64,000 bases of DNA from Rheinheimera sp. GTDB taxonomy: Bacteria > Pseudomonadota > Gammaproteobacteria > Enterobacterales > Alteromonadaceae. This document shows, piece after piece, positions 25,701-40,700 of this stretch. Positions within the stretch are counted from its first letter, which is position 1; every line of letters begins with the position of its first letter. The DNA is taken from assembly GCF_030690345.1 (NCBI RefSeq), contig NZ_JAUYGV010000006.1, forward strand, positions 124,001-188,000. The letters are read 5' to 3'. Position numbers and translations under genes: made by a program. The notes below the pieces were generated by a model. The model was not told where the DNA came from, ran no database searches, and worked only from the letters and a program-made list of their open reading frames with translations.

Positions 25701-28700
25701 CGAAAAGCGGTTTTGCCACTATCCACTTTAATCAGGGGGAACTGCAGGGCCGGCCATTGCAATTGCAATGGCTGAACGATGAGCTGTATGTGGTATTTGA
25801 GCGTGACGGCCAGTTATATCTGGCGATATTTGACGGTTTTGGTGAGCAACTCAGCTACCGGGTGCAGGCAATCGATCGCGCCAGCTATGAGGGCGGAGCG
25901 GTGCAGCTGCTGGTGCAGCAGGATGGCATAAGCCTGAGTATGCAAGGTCGTTTGCTGCGGCTGAGCCGGGCAGAAGATGGCCGTTTTGTGACCAGTTATT
26001 GGGAAACGCTGCCAAACGGTGGCAGCCTGATGCAACACAACGGCTTTAGCTTTATTGCTACTGAACATGGCTTCCAGCAACTGATCACGCCGGGGCTGCG
26101 TCTGGTTGCTATGACGCCGCAAGCGGGTGCTGTGGTGGTACCGCATGATGTGCTGCGGCTGGATTTTGACAACTTTATCGTCACCAATGCGGCCGAACTG
26201 GCAGCTTGGGTCAGTATCACTGACAGTGCCGGTCAGCCATTGGCTGGCTATAGCCTGGAGGGCATTAATACGCTGACCGGTGGCCAGCTGTTTATTACCC
26301 TGCCAGACAGTTGGCAGCCACAGGACATCGTGCTTAAGCTTGATGCCGCATTGCAAAACCTGAATGGTCAAACCCTTGGCCGTCAGCTTAGCTATGGTTT
26401 CCAATACCGGCAGCAACTGCGGCCACAGTTACAACAAGTGCAACGACTGGACAGCAATGGCAAGCCGGTTGGCCGCTATTTCCATGCCGACGGCAGCGAA
26501 CTGGCGGTACTGCAGGGCCGGGGTTTTGGCAGCGACGCGACAGCTGTGCAAGTGCGTATTGCTGGTCAACTTATCCCTGCTGACGCCATTACTGCGATTA
26601 ACGACCAGCAGATCACGCTGCAAATGCCGAAACTGTATTTGGCTGAACCTACAGCGCCGATAACGGTAGCGGTGGCACGCTCTGACATTGTCAGTGAGTT
26701 GGTTGGTGCGGCGATAGTGATGCCTGCCGTCACGCTGCAGGACATATCACCGTTAACCGGCCCACCACAAGGTGGCAACTGGGTATCGCTGCGCGGCTAT
26801 GGCTTCACGCCGCATACTCAGGTAACTGTCGGGGCTAACCCTGTCAATGCACTGCGGATCCGCTCGGATTATCTGCTGGAAGTGATGATGCCAGCCGGTC
26901 GTTTTGGTTATGCTGACATTTTGGTGAATAACCCGCAGTTCCCGGATGAATGGGCGGGCTTTGATCAGGCCTATTTCTATGCTGATGCCGAACTGGCCAG
27001 TGTCGACCTGGCCGACGACGCAGAAAACCCGGTCGCTGCCATGCTGGTGCGCGACCAGCTGTTGTACGCGGTTACAGGCGGTGATTACAAACTACTCGAT
27101 ACTGATGGCAAGCTGATCCGTCAATTTAGTACCCAAAATAGTGAGCTGCTGGTGCTGGATTTAACCGACCCGCTTAAGCCTGCAGTGATCGAGCGCGAAT
27201 TTGCTAATGCCCGTTACAGCTACCATTTCAAAACTAAGCTGGCACCACAGGGCTTTGTTGCCATGGCGGCGTATGAACACTTCCTGTTTATTGCCGGTGA
27301 TCGCAAACTGTATCAGTTCGACATCAGCCAGGGTGCTATGCCGGTGCTGTTGCAGGAATATCAGCTGGCTTCGCCGGTTAAAGCGCTGGAAGTCAGCAAA
27401 GGCGCGCTCTATGTCGCGACGACCACCTCAGTTGACGTACTCACCTTTACTGACGCCGGTGAGCTAAGGCTACTGACCCGGTTGAATAACAGTGCCCTGG
27501 GTGGCTGGGTGTCGCGTCTGGTGCTGACCGAGCAGCAGTTGTGGCTGTTGCAGCCTTCACAACGGCAGGTGCTGGCGCTGGAGCTGGACAGCGGACGTTT
27601 TGATATCGTGAAACGCATTACACTGACTGACCGCTTTAACAAGCGTTTGCCGGCAGCCGACATTTTGCCACTGGGCGATATCTTGCTGGTGTCTACCGCA
27701 GAGCAAGCCACAGTCGAAGTGTTTGATACCTTCTCTGGCCAGCATCTGACCGGGTTAAAGCTGGCCTATCTGCTGCGTAATGGTGAGCTGCATGCCGGCC
27801 GGTTATTACGGCAGGGCCAGCAGCTGTATGTGGCCGCCGGCCACGGTGATTTGCAGCAGTTTGACATTAGTGACTGGCTCAACGGCCGCTTTAACCGCGA
27901 TATTGCACTGGGTAATTACTTTGCAGTCACCGGTGCGGTGAAAGAGGTAGTGGCACGGCCAGATACGCTGTTTGCCGGTGTGGCCTACCTACGTGACAAT
28001 AAAGGCCAGCCGCAGGAAAGCCCGCAGCAACGGCCGTCAACTGCCAGCCATATTGGTGGTGGTGTCTATTCGTTCCGGAACGACAGCCTGCAGGTGCTGC
28101 AGCATCAACCGCTTGGTAACGGTATTTTACATCAGCAGCAAAGCTTACAGATCCAGTTCAACCGTCTGTTGGATAACCAGCAACTGACCGGGCAGCGTGA
28201 CAGCCTGTTTGAAGTGACCTTAAGTGGCGCCAAAGTAGCGGGCCATTGGTATAGCGAGGTGCATCAGCTGGGTAGTTTGCTGCGCTTTGAACCGGCGCAG
28301 GGTTGGCAACATGAAAAAGAATATCAGGTCAGGGTGCGTGCTGTACTGCGTGATCTGAACGGCCGCACGCTGGGCAACGATTACCGTTTCCGTTTCCGCT
28401 ATGATGACGCGCCCAAGCCGGTAATAGACTATCTCGAACCGGCTATTGGCAGCTGGCGTGGTGGTATGCAGGTTAAGCTGCATGGCCAGGGGCTGACAGC
28501 GCACACTGCGGTGGAAATTGGCGGACAACAAGTCGCGCCGGCAGATATCACCGTAGTGAGCGAGCAACAATTGTTGCTGAAATTACCGGCCTTAGCGGAA
28601 AAACCGGCACAGAACCGCGTGGTTGGCGCCCGGGTTAGCACTGGCTTGTCCAGTACCGTACTACCGCTGGCCTTTACTTATGTTACCGATCCGCTTATTG

Positions 28701-31700
28701 AGCGTGTTGGCCGCTATCAGGCTGGCAGTGGCCAGGTTAACAGTGCCGATCAGCAATTTGTGCTAAACGAAGACGCTATGCTGGGCATAGTAGGTCAGGG
28801 CTTTAGCCGTTACAGCCGGGTATTGATTAATGGCCTGCCGCAGGCTGATGTGCAGGTGAAATCTGATCAACTGCTGGTGCTGCCACTGCCAGCAGATATC
28901 TTAGGTACGCTTAATGTCAGTATCAATAATGAGTTTGATAAGCTGACGACAGCCAGCAATCAGCAGCTTAGCGTGGTGATTGGCCAAAGCGATCAGCAGC
29001 AAGGCGTTAAGCTGATGGCACGTTCCGGCCAACTGCTGGCATTGGCCAGCGCCGATCAGGTGCAGCTGTTTGGCCTGGGGGCGCAGCGGCACTATATTGG
29101 CCAGATTGCGCTGCCACACAGTGTCAGTGCGCTGGCGCTGGATCAGCACTGGTTGCTGGTACAAACCACAGATGGCAGCAGTAGCTTATATGATTTACGT
29201 GACCCTTATCTGCCACAGCAAGTTAATCGTCTGCAGCATGAGGGTATCAGCGGAGGCCAGTTGCAACTGGCCAGCGGCAACCTGTTGTGGAAGCTGCCGG
29301 AACAACTGCGACTGGGTAATCTGTATGCGCAGGATCTATTGGTTATCGATGGTCATTATCTGGATGCGATATTAAGCGCCGACCAGCTGATCGTGCTACG
29401 TAGCGACAAGCTGCAGGTCTATCGCTTGTGGCAACTGGAGCAACCGGTACAGGAACTGGCGCTGCCAATGCTGCAAAGCGGCCGCTTACAGCGCGATGGC
29501 AACCGCTTGTGGCTGGTCAGTGATCAACTGTTGAAACTTTATGATCTGTCGCCGCTGCCTGAGCAGGCACCAGGCGAAACCGGCAGTATGGCGCTATCGC
29601 CGGCACTGCAAATGTTACAGCTAAGCGGTGAGCTGGCGCTGGCGCGCAGCAATAACAGCTGGCAGTTATATGACATTGACTTATCCGGTCAGCAGTTAAG
29701 CTTACGGCCTCTGGCGGGCTTTGATTTTAGCCAAGCGCTGCAGCAGGTAAGTTTCAGCACCGATCTGGTGGAATGGTTGGATAGTCGTGGCTATGGTGCT
29801 GCGGCGCTGCCACTGGCTAATGCCTCGGCCTTTATGCCGCTACAGGCTCAGCATAATTTGCAGACCCTGCAGTTACAGTTGTCACTGTGGCGGCAGGACT
29901 GGCGTAATGTCAGTTTGCAACTGAGCGATCAACTGGCGCAACCGTTGCCTGGCTACACTGACTGGTTTGATCAAAGCCTGCTGTTTGAACCCTACAGCCC
30001 TGGCTATGTACTGGGCAACCGCTATCAGGTGCAATTACAAGGCCTGCCGCTATCTGCTGTTGCCGGCGCCGATGTCAGTTTCGACTTACCCTGGGCCTTT
30101 AGTACGCATACCAGTTTTGCGCAAGGACCGGCTCAGGCACAAAGGTTGATCCCGGCCAATACCATTGCCGGCCGGCAAACCAGCTTTACCGTGCAGGGCG
30201 TTAATCTGCACACCTTAACGTCACTGCAGTTGGGGCCGCTCACTGTGGACAGCAACAGTTGGCAGGTCAATGACAACGGTACTGAGCTGCAATTTAGCGC
30301 GGCGCTGGCACAAGCTGGCTTATTCAGCCTGCATTTGTATCAGGCACAGGCGGAGAGCTTCCTGCCAGCCGCTGTGCTGGTGGCCGAGGCGCTGGCAGTT
30401 GACAGCGTTGCGTCTGACAACGGCCGTGGTACAACGCTACTGTCAGACAGTGGCGGTAATACTCTGACGGTGCAAGGCAAGGGCTTTAGCGGTGATTTAA
30501 CTGTGCACCTGCTGGCGCCGGCACGCTTTGATCAGCCCGGCCGGTCAAATCAGCTGAGCTACCGGATGGAAAACGGCCGGTTATTGGTCAGTACGCCGGC
30601 AACTGAGCCAGGGCTGAGTTATCAGCTGCATATTATTAAAGCCAGCACTGGCGAAGCGGTAACGGCTGATGTCAGCTTCACTGCTATCGATGATACGCCA
30701 CCGCGCATCAGCCAATGGCAGGCGTTTGATTATAATAACGGCCTGACGTTGCATGGCTCTGAGCCACTGCGGGCGCAGCAGTTTAGCGTACAGCGGCAGA
30801 TGCAGGACTACAGTGGTGCTGCAGCGGAAAATATCAGTGCCGATTTTGAGCTGGTTAGCCTGAATAACCGGGTAATACTGCGCTTAAAAGAAGGCCGTCA
30901 GCTGCTGCACAACGCCGTTTATCAGCTGACGATCAGCGGTATCAGCGATTTGGCGGATAACCTGGCTTTACCACTGAACAGCAGCATAGCGCCGTTGTTC
31001 AGTGCCGATGGTGCGGTAGCGCAAAGCTTTACCAGCCGCGATACGCTGGCGCCGCGTCAGTTACAACTGACATTGGCCGATGGCCGTGCCGCCACACCGG
31101 CAGTGAGCCTGACCCGTGGTCGCAGTTATAGCTTTATCGCCCAGGCGCTGGACAATATTTCTGCTAACAATCAACTGAAGTACAGCTACCGTCTGTCGCG
31201 CGATGGTGGTGTGCAGTTTGGTGCTTATCAGCCATTCACGGCCGGCTTTAACGTGCACATTGACAAAGATGTCAGTCAGTTAGTGCTCAGAGTCAAAGTA
31301 GTGGATGCTGCTGCCAATGTAACCGAACAGGACTACAGCCTGGCCGTGGTTGACCCGGTAGTGAATATCGGTGCGGTACAAACCACGCCGGCACAGGTAG
31401 AAGAGCTGACTGCGGCGACGATCCGCCTGCCGCTAAGCGGTGACACCGATCTGATCAGCGAGGTTAACCTGCAGCTGAATGGCCGCTGGTACCGGGCGCA
31501 ATTACAACCGGGTGCTACCGAAGCCAGCGCCTCACTGTTGTATATGCATCCGCGGCTGGCCGAGCTAAATGGTAACGACCAGATGCAATTGCTGACGCAG
31601 GTTAAGTTTGGTTATGGTGCCAGCAAACAACAAGCCGACAGTTATCAGCTGTATCTGGATGTGACACCGCCGGAAGTGGCGATAGTGTCGCCGAAACAGG

Positions 31701-34700
31701 GCGATCGCTTACCGATTGGCGAACCTGCCGAAGTGTTGCTGAAAGTGTTTGACCGCTACGGCATTGAAACGGTTGAAATGGCCGTAAATGGCGGTGCCTT
31801 CCAGAGCCTGGCGCAAAGCAACCGCTTTAGCTTTACGCCGACGTCAGAAGATGCGGTAACCTTGCAAGCCAGAGCACAGGATCCGAACGGTAATATGGCG
31901 GTGTCAGAGGCCGTGACGATCAGGCCGTTTGATGCCAGCCGTGGCGAACCTGAGCTGGCGATCCTTAGCCCGGAAAATGGCAGCCAACTGCGCTCCGGTC
32001 AGCGTATTACGCTGGAACTGATGCTGCGCAATCTGCAGCAGGCCAGCCTGTCACTGCAATTGGGCGCAGATCCACTGCATCCGGCTAACCCGGCTGTGAT
32101 TCAGCTAAGCCGCACCGAGCAGGAACCTGAGCGCTTTATGCTTGAGGTAACGTTACCGCAAACGGCAGAAGATGCGGTGGTATTGCTGTTGCTGCAAGAT
32201 GGCGCACTGAGCGCACGGCGCTTTATCAATTTAGTGCCGGACGATGGCGTTAATGAACAAGCGCAGTTACAAACGTTGCCGCAGCATAAAGTGCTTAGCG
32301 GTACCGGTTTACGTGTTACTGGCGAAGTTCCGGCCGATATGGCCGATTACAGCGACCAATCAGAGCTGATTATCAGCGATAATGGCAGCCTGCATAGCTT
32401 ACCACTGGCACCGCTGGCCGACATTGTAACGATACAGCCGCATGACGTTGCGGTTGCAAGCGGCGTGACGCTGCAAAGCGTGCTGCGTGATTTATCGGGC
32501 AATGAAAACCGTCAGCAAAGCGCGTTAGATTTACTGCCTTATCTGCAAGATGAGGCTGAACTGGCCGCAACCCAGCCGGCGGCAGATGAACAGTTGGTGC
32601 AACTGCTGCCGGTTCGCTTTGACGACCGGTTGGCGATGTTGTCACTGTATCAGCAAAATAACGGTGGCTACCGCCTGGCAGACGAGACCGGCCAGTGGTG
32701 GCACAGCAATAATGGCGCCAGACTGGAACAGGTGTTCGCCGGACGCAGTGCCCTGTTTATACAGGATAATCTGCAAGGCCAGCGCCGTTTGCTGCAGCTG
32801 CCTTATCAGGCGCAAGCACAGGCCACTGAACAGCCATTATTTGGTGAGCTGGTGGGCAGTATCGGTGACCACGCCATAGTGCAATATGGTCGTCTGTTAA
32901 CACTGCAACAGCCAGATAATCCGCAACACCAGCTAACCGGCTATCAGTTTGACGATGACATTACTGCGGTAGCACAGTGGCAACACCAGATCTGGGTATT
33001 GGCGGGCGATACACTGCAACTGCTGCACTTGGATGCGCAACACAATGCACTGCGTGCGGTGGCCAGTTATACAGTGCCTTATAGCGACGGTCTGGCAGTA
33101 CATGATGGCCAGCTGTATCTGTGGCAACAGCAATCACTGCAGGTATATCAGCAGGCTAATGCGGACTCACTGGCATTATTGTCCGAGCAGCAGCTACCCG
33201 GTCAAGTTGTGCAGTCGAGCGCCGAACAGGATTATGTCTGGCTAAAACTGCTGGATCCGGTACTGGGCTACTATTGGCTGGCGTTTGAGCAGCAAGATGT
33301 TGTTGCTGTGTTGCCGTGGCAACAATCGCTGGCCTTCGGTCATCAACAGCTGTATCGCTTTAGTGCCGGGCAGTTGTGGCAACAGCGCAAAGTTACAGCG
33401 GCAGCACCAGAGCCGGAAGATATAAACCTGCAAGCCTCCGCCACTGAGCTGGTATTGCAACTGCCGTCTGGCTGGACAGATGATTACCGGCTGCGCATCA
33501 GTAATGCGCAAGGCGATACCCTAAGCAGCCGCTGGCTGGACGTTGATCAACTGGCGGTACAGCGCCAGCACGCCGGCTCGACACTGACAGTACAGCTACT
33601 GACAGAAGCTGGCGTTGAAGTACAACAACAGCTTGTACTGGATAATTTGGCCTTTACTGCGCCAGCGATGTTGCAAAGCGCACTGCCGTCACGTCTGGCG
33701 CAAGGCGCGCTGGTACCCTTGTCACTGCAACTGTCAGATGAGGCCAGATTACTTAGCAGCAGCCTGGCCGATGGCAGCCCGTTATTGCGACTGGCCAATA
33801 CCCTGCACAGTACCTACGCGGTAGCGGAGCAAGATGGTAGCGCAGAGCTAAGCTGGCAGCTAAATCAGCAAACTTTCGCCGCTCAGGTTGAACGGGTTGC
33901 CAATGACCCGGCACAAAGCCGTATTACCCTGCTGCAGCCGGACAACAATAGCGCCGTTGCCGGAGGTAAGCCGCTGCAGCTGCGTTATCTGGCCGAAGGT
34001 GTGGCAGAACACGAGCTGCGCTTTATTGAACTGGCGCTTACCGATGTAAACGGTACTGTGCTTAGCCGGCTGCTGAGTGATAAAACCAGCGGCGATATCA
34101 GCCTGCGTCTGCCGGTGGTGACTCAGGCATCTGCCTTCTATTTGCGTGCCCGGGTGTATTTTGGCACTGAGCATTATTACGCGCAGGACCGGGTAGGTAT
34201 CCGGGTACAACCACAGCGTAATCCGTTGCAATTTGGCCTGCAGGGCATAGGCGACAGAGTCTATGCCGGCAGCACCGTTGAAGTAACGGCAGACCGTTCA
34301 CTGGCCGCTGGCCAGCGCCTGACATTAACTGCTATAGACGCTGACGGTAACGTGCTGGCCAGCGCCGAACAACGCCTGCGCTTGCTGGTGCCAGACACCA
34401 GTACGCTACAGATCCGTGCCAGCCTTAGTGATGCGGCCGGCAATCAGCACCAGCTAGATAAACAGGTGCAGGTACTGCGTGCTTACAGCTTTAGCCAGGC
34501 CCCGGCGGGCCAGCCGTTTAGCCAGGTGCTGCAGACGACGGATGCGCTGTATCTGACCCAGCGCGAGCGCCTGTTGGATCAGCAGGGCACCTTGTTGCAC
34601 CGCTTTAACGCCAGCGTCGATGCCCTGATCCCATTACAGGACCGTTGGCTGGTAGCACTGCGTGGCATGGGTTTGCAGTTTATTGACCCTGAGCAGCAGT

Positions 34701-37700
34701 ATCAGGTGCTGGGGCAGTACAACAGCCAGCAACAGTTTACGCAATTAGCCAGTCTGGGCGAGCTGGCCTGGGCGGCAGATACTGCCGGTAACCTTGAGCA
34801 GTTTAGTGTGCAGGGTAATTCACTGCAGTTGCAGCAGCAACTGACGCTTGGTCAGGTATATCAGCTCAGCGCCGGTTTAGATGGCGTGCTGGCATTGACT
34901 GAACAGGGGCTATATCAGCTGCCCCTGGATGGCCAGAGCCAAAGCCGCTTGGTACTGGCAAACAACGCTCAGTTTAGCCACTTTGCGTTGCAGGACGAGG
35001 CAATCTGGTTAGCCGGCAACGCTAAACTGGTACGTATCGACCAGCAGGGTGAAACCCAGCAGTGGACTATGCCGTGGTCAGAGGCGCAAGCCTTGCTAAG
35101 CCGTGATAACGAGCTGTGGCTGTACGATGGTGCCAATCTGTTGCAGCTGGATATCCGCAGTGCACGCCAGCCTTATGTTATTGGCCGCTTCCCGCTGGCG
35201 TTCACCATGCCACTGCAGCTGAGCGCGAACAGCTTGCTGTCGGGCGATGGGCGTCAGCTGTCACTAACAGCACTGCCGGCAGAGGCGCGTAGCCTGTTTA
35301 AGACCGCACAAGCCAAAGGCAATACCCGGCAAGTGGCGATACAACATGGCCACTATCTGGCGGCTGCGCGCGGCTATGCGGTACAAAGCTATTATGACCT
35401 GCCGGCGCTGGATAAAACCGGCTTGTATCCGTCACCTTACAGCAGCGATTACCGCTTATTGCGCACCACCGCCAATGGCGTCTGGGGTTATGACGATATC
35501 AGCGGTAACCTGACTGATTTAAGCCAGGCGCGTTTAGTGTTAAAACAGCCGCAACTCAGCGATTTTGCTGCCGATGCACAGCGCCTGGTAATGGCAGTGG
35601 GTGATGCGTTACGTATTTACTCAGCCGATGGCAAGCAGGCGATTACTACTATTACTGTGAGTCAGGGTGATAATATCCGCGCGCTGGCGCTGTCTGAGCA
35701 GCTTATCTATGTGCTGACCGATGCCGGCACAGTATATGCGGTACAAACGGGACCCATGCCGTTTGACGAGTTTAACCTCGAGATCAAAACCCTGCTGGCA
35801 TCAGCACAGCAAGCGCATACTATAGTACTGGCTGGTGACTATCTGCTGCTGGCATCTGCAGCGGGCTTACAGCGTTTGTCATTAGTGGACGCTGAGGTGC
35901 AGCCGTTAACGGTGGGTGCAGTGCAGGCGCTGGCGTATGATCAGGGCCGCGTCTGGTTTAGCCAGGGCAGTAAACTGTATCAGCTGCGCCTGGATAGCTT
36001 TAGCCAGCCACAACTGATGTATCAAGCGGCGCAGGATATTCCGGCCATTGCACTGGATAAAGGCGAAGTGTTGTTAGCCCAACAATTGGCCGGTATTGAA
36101 CTGCTGTGGCTGGGCAATAACGCTGTTACGGCCTTGCCACAGATGCAAACGCCATTTAGTGGCCAGGTGTTCCAGAATGGCCAGCTGATCAGCTTAGCTG
36201 TCAGCGAAACAGATGCCCTGCAGGCGGTAGACTATCTGGTTAACGACGAAGTTGTCAGCCGTACGTCAGCGCCACCTTTCGATGCGCAAATTCTGGTGCC
36301 GTCTACTTTACACAATGGTAAAGCCTTTACTGTGCGCAGCCGTGCGCTGACGCAACAGGGTGAGATAGTGTACTCCTTGCCACGGCGGGTGATGCTGCAA
36401 AGCGACAACCTGCCAGTGCATGATTTCACTGTTGATTTGGCCTTTAACAACCCAAGTTATGTACCGACACCGCTGCGGGTGGTGGCAAACGTTAATAACG
36501 CCAGCTTGCCGTTGCAGCAGGTTGAGTTTTATCTGGCCGAGCAAAGCGATGGGCCCTACACCTTGATGCGCAAGCATTACGGCCCGGACTTTATTGTCCG
36601 GCTGGACTTAGCCCAATCAGCACAGCCGCGTTATATCAAAGCGCGGGCGGTTGATATCTATGGTAATCAGGTAGAGTCAGCGTCAATGCCAGTATCCCGT
36701 CTGGCCGATCAGGCCGCACCGGTGGGACAACTGACATTGCAGTCGACAATAGATGCACAGGACCAGGTGCCGGACAGTCAGCCGTATGCGATTGCGGTGA
36801 CAGTGGCAGATATTGGCAGTGGCACCGAACAGGCCTTACTGAAACGCAATGGTCAGGTGATCTGGGCCGGCTTTGATAATGGCAGCTCTGTGGTTAATCA
36901 GGCTAAGCCTGTCTTAGGTCAACAGTACCTGTATCAGCTGGAGATGCGTGATAACGCTGGCAATACGGCCACGACCAGCCTGACGGTTGATGTGGTGGCA
37001 GACGCATATCCGCAACTGCAACTGCTTAACAGTCCGGCGCAAGTGCTGGAGCAAAGCGAATTTAGCGTCACTCTGGTACAAAGCGATGATGTCGGGTTGG
37101 CTAAGGTTAAACTGAGCTGGCCGGGCTTCGAGCGTGACTATGTGCTGGCAGGTAAAACTCAGCAGCAGACCTATCGCATTGCGGATCTGCGGCAGGACCG
37201 GTTACAACAAGCCGTGAACCAAACGCTGACGCTAACGCTAACCGATAATATCGGCCAGCAAACCACGCTGACGCAACCGATCCAGGTAGTGCCGGATTTA
37301 CCGCCACAGCCGCAGCTGATGCAACTTAGCGTGCCACAAGCCGCAATTTACGGACGCAACCTGCCGCTGTCGTTGCGTGCGTTGGATCAGGTCGATGATG
37401 CCGGTGCCCAACAACTGGATACCCGCTTATTAGTTAGCTACAACGGTAGCGTACAGCAAGAGCAGCAGCTATGCCGGCCGATGCCAGGTCCACTGTGTTC
37501 AGCAAATATGTCCAGTCAGTTAGCCATGCCGGTAACTGAAGTACAGGGCGATCAAGTGCAACTGCAAGTCGCCTTTACCGACCGCATGGGCCAGCGCAGT
37601 GTCAGTGAGGCCGTCAGTATTAACCTGACACAGAAGCCTAACCTGATTGAGTTCTCTGTGGCGGGCGAGCCGGGTATTAACCCTGCTGAGCTCGACAGTG

Positions 37701-40700
37701 GTGCCTCGGGCAGTTATCAGGTGCGGGTGGCCGATATTGCTCAGCGGCCAGTAGCATTGCAACGGGTTAACTGGTTCAAGCTGGCGCCGGATGGCAGTGA
37801 AACCTATCTGGCAAGCAGCGAAACCGACGCTGCTGGTCTGGCGCGCTTTAGCTGGCTGACGTTGGGCGAAAAAGTGGGTGCTTACCAGCTTCTCACTAAG
37901 CTAGTTGACCACAACGCCATTCAACCGGCGGTGCACAGTGTGGCTATTTTGCCGGGTATGCCATTTGCGTTACAGGTATCGCACATAGCGCCGGTGCAGG
38001 CAGCTAAAACGACGCAGCTGCAACTGGAGCTGGTGGACGCGGCACAAAACCTGATTTACAACCGTGATGATTTCAATGTCACGCTGGGCTTTGATGCGCC
38101 TGGCTTCCACTTTGCCTTTGCCGATGGCCTGCAACTGCGTCAGCGCTATGATGACCAGGGTGTCTATCTGGGCGAAGCAGCACAGATCCGTCTGTTTGCT
38201 GGTAAAGCCGCTGTTGAAGTAACGGTGCCAGAACGTGCTGATGTCTATCAGTTGCAACTGCTGGCCAGTGAGCCGCCGGGTCTGCAGTTGCATTACCAGC
38301 CTTATCTGGCGCAGCCGCAATTCTCTGAGGTAGAGCAGATCCCGCTGCAGGTTATTGCTGCCGAGGCAGCGCTGCTTGAACTGAGTATTGCGCAGCTGGA
38401 TAACCATCCGCTGGGCCGCCAAGATGTGCTGGAAGCCGGCGAACAGGTGCATGTTGCAGTGCAACTGACTGATAACTACGGTAATGCGGTTAGCCATGTT
38501 GTCGCCGACGGCCAGCCACAGGATGCCAATTTAACACTGCAGTTTGGTGTAACCGGCACCGCTTTATTTGCTAATGGCAGTAACAGTACTGAGCTGACGT
38601 TAAACGCCGGTTCCGGCCGGTTAACGCTGGGCAGTGAGCAGGCAGAGCAAGTGATAGTTAGCCTGCTATCAGAGCCGGGCTTTGCCATTAACGCCTTTGC
38701 TGAGCTGACGCTCGACTTTGTTAAACGCTTGCCGGCAGTGCAGCAGGTGATACTGGAAGCGGCGCATCAGAGCGAAATCACACCAGTGCTGTTGAGCTTT
38801 ACTGAAGCGGTTACCGCACCCGTTGACAGCCAGTGGTTACGTATTACTAATCCGAATGGTGAGCTGGTGGCCGGCGAGTTTAGCCAGGATACGCCACAGC
38901 AACTGCGCTTTGTACCGGCACAGCCACTGACCTTGTATACGCAATACCGCTTTGATACCACAGCGTCAGCGCTGCTGGGCGAGCTGGAGTCCGATCCGGT
39001 ACTGCCACAACAAGGTTCGTTCTTAACGGCTGCTATGTCGCTACCAGAGCAACAACAACCGTACTTATTGTCCGAAATACAGCAGCAACTGACAGTGAGC
39101 ATAGGACAGGATGTGCCGTCGCGGCAACAGGTTCAGTTAGAGCTGCACATTGATGGTGAGCCGCAGAGCTTTAATGCGCAACAACCGCAGTATTTGGCAC
39201 CGCGGACCAGCATTGAGCAGGAAGGCGAGTTGGTGATACTAGAAATACACGAGCCCGCTGTATTGCAACCTTGGGCAGTTGCTGCTGAGCAGCAACAAAG
39301 TCTGTTGGTAGCCAATACAATTGCTCTACCACGTCTTAGTCTTGAAGGTGATTATGATGCTGACGGCTTACCAAACCTGTTCGAGCATCAGTTGGGTTTA
39401 AATCCAACGCGGCGCGACAGCGATGGCAATGGTGTCGACGATGGTGATGAAGACTATGACAATGATGGCCTGAGCAACCTGCTTGAGCTTGAACTGGGCA
39501 CCGACGCGCGCAATCCGGACAGCGATGATGACGGCCTTAGCGATGGTGCCGAATATCAATTAGGCACAGAGCCGTTGTTAAAAGACAGCGACGGGGATGG
39601 TATACCGGACGCGGTTGAAGTGCATTTTGGTTCTGACCCTACCCGGGCCGACAGCCGTGCCGTTGACCCGGCAGCGGTAACTGCCATCACCGTGACGCCA
39701 AAAGAGCTGGTGTATAACCTGAATCAGGACAGCGGCGACGTCTATCTGACGGTAAAAGCCCGCGTGTTGGTGGCAGGGCGCAGTTATGACATTGACGTCA
39801 GTGATGTTGGTTACTACGCGTTGCAACTAAGCTCGGCCGACGAAGCTGTTGCCTTGCCGGGCTTTGATGGTTTCACCCCGGTTGGCGCCGGTATCAGTAC
39901 CTTAACTGTCGGCTTTGGTTTGCACAGCGATACGGCCAGGTTAACGGTGCTGCAGCGCAACTCCATGGGTGATGTCAGCTGGCAGGATGAAGATCCACAG
40001 TTTGACAGTCCCATCTCGGTGGACAATATGACTGCCAGTGGTCGGGTGAACCTGACTGTTGCCGGTGATATCACTGTTGATGGCAACCTGCTGCTGGAAG
40101 CCGATACTGAGCTGATGATTGAAGCTGACAGCCTGACTATTGAGGGCGATGTAATACTGCAGCCTGGCAGCAGGCTGCTGCTGTTGCTGAAACAAGATCT
40201 GGCCATAGCGGGTAGTGTTACCCAGGACAACGCGGTGATCGAACTGGCGCAATTTAACATTGATATTGGCGGTTCGTTGCAAATCAGCGGCGACAGCGAG
40301 CTTTATGCCCGCAAGCTGACAGTGCGCACGGATTCGGCGCTGTTGCCTGGCAGTTATCTGCTACTGGCGCTGACCGACGGCTGGCACACCACCGGTGATC
40401 AGTGGCTGTACGGCAATATTGAGGCTGCCCGTGCTGATGCAGAGTTACAGCAACTGTATCCGCTAGCCCTGCATGTCGGCCAGAAACTGACAGCTACCGG
40501 AGCTATCGATGCCGCAGGTGCCGGTTATCCGGCCGGTTATGGCGTCGGCTTTATTGAAGGCCGCTGTCTGGGCCGTCATGCCGATGACAAAATGCAGCAG
40601 CATGAAAGCGACAATGAAGAATACCGTCAACTGCAAATGGCCGGTATCAATGACATAGCAGCGCAGCGTGACTGTGCCTATGGCAATTACCGCCAGCCAA

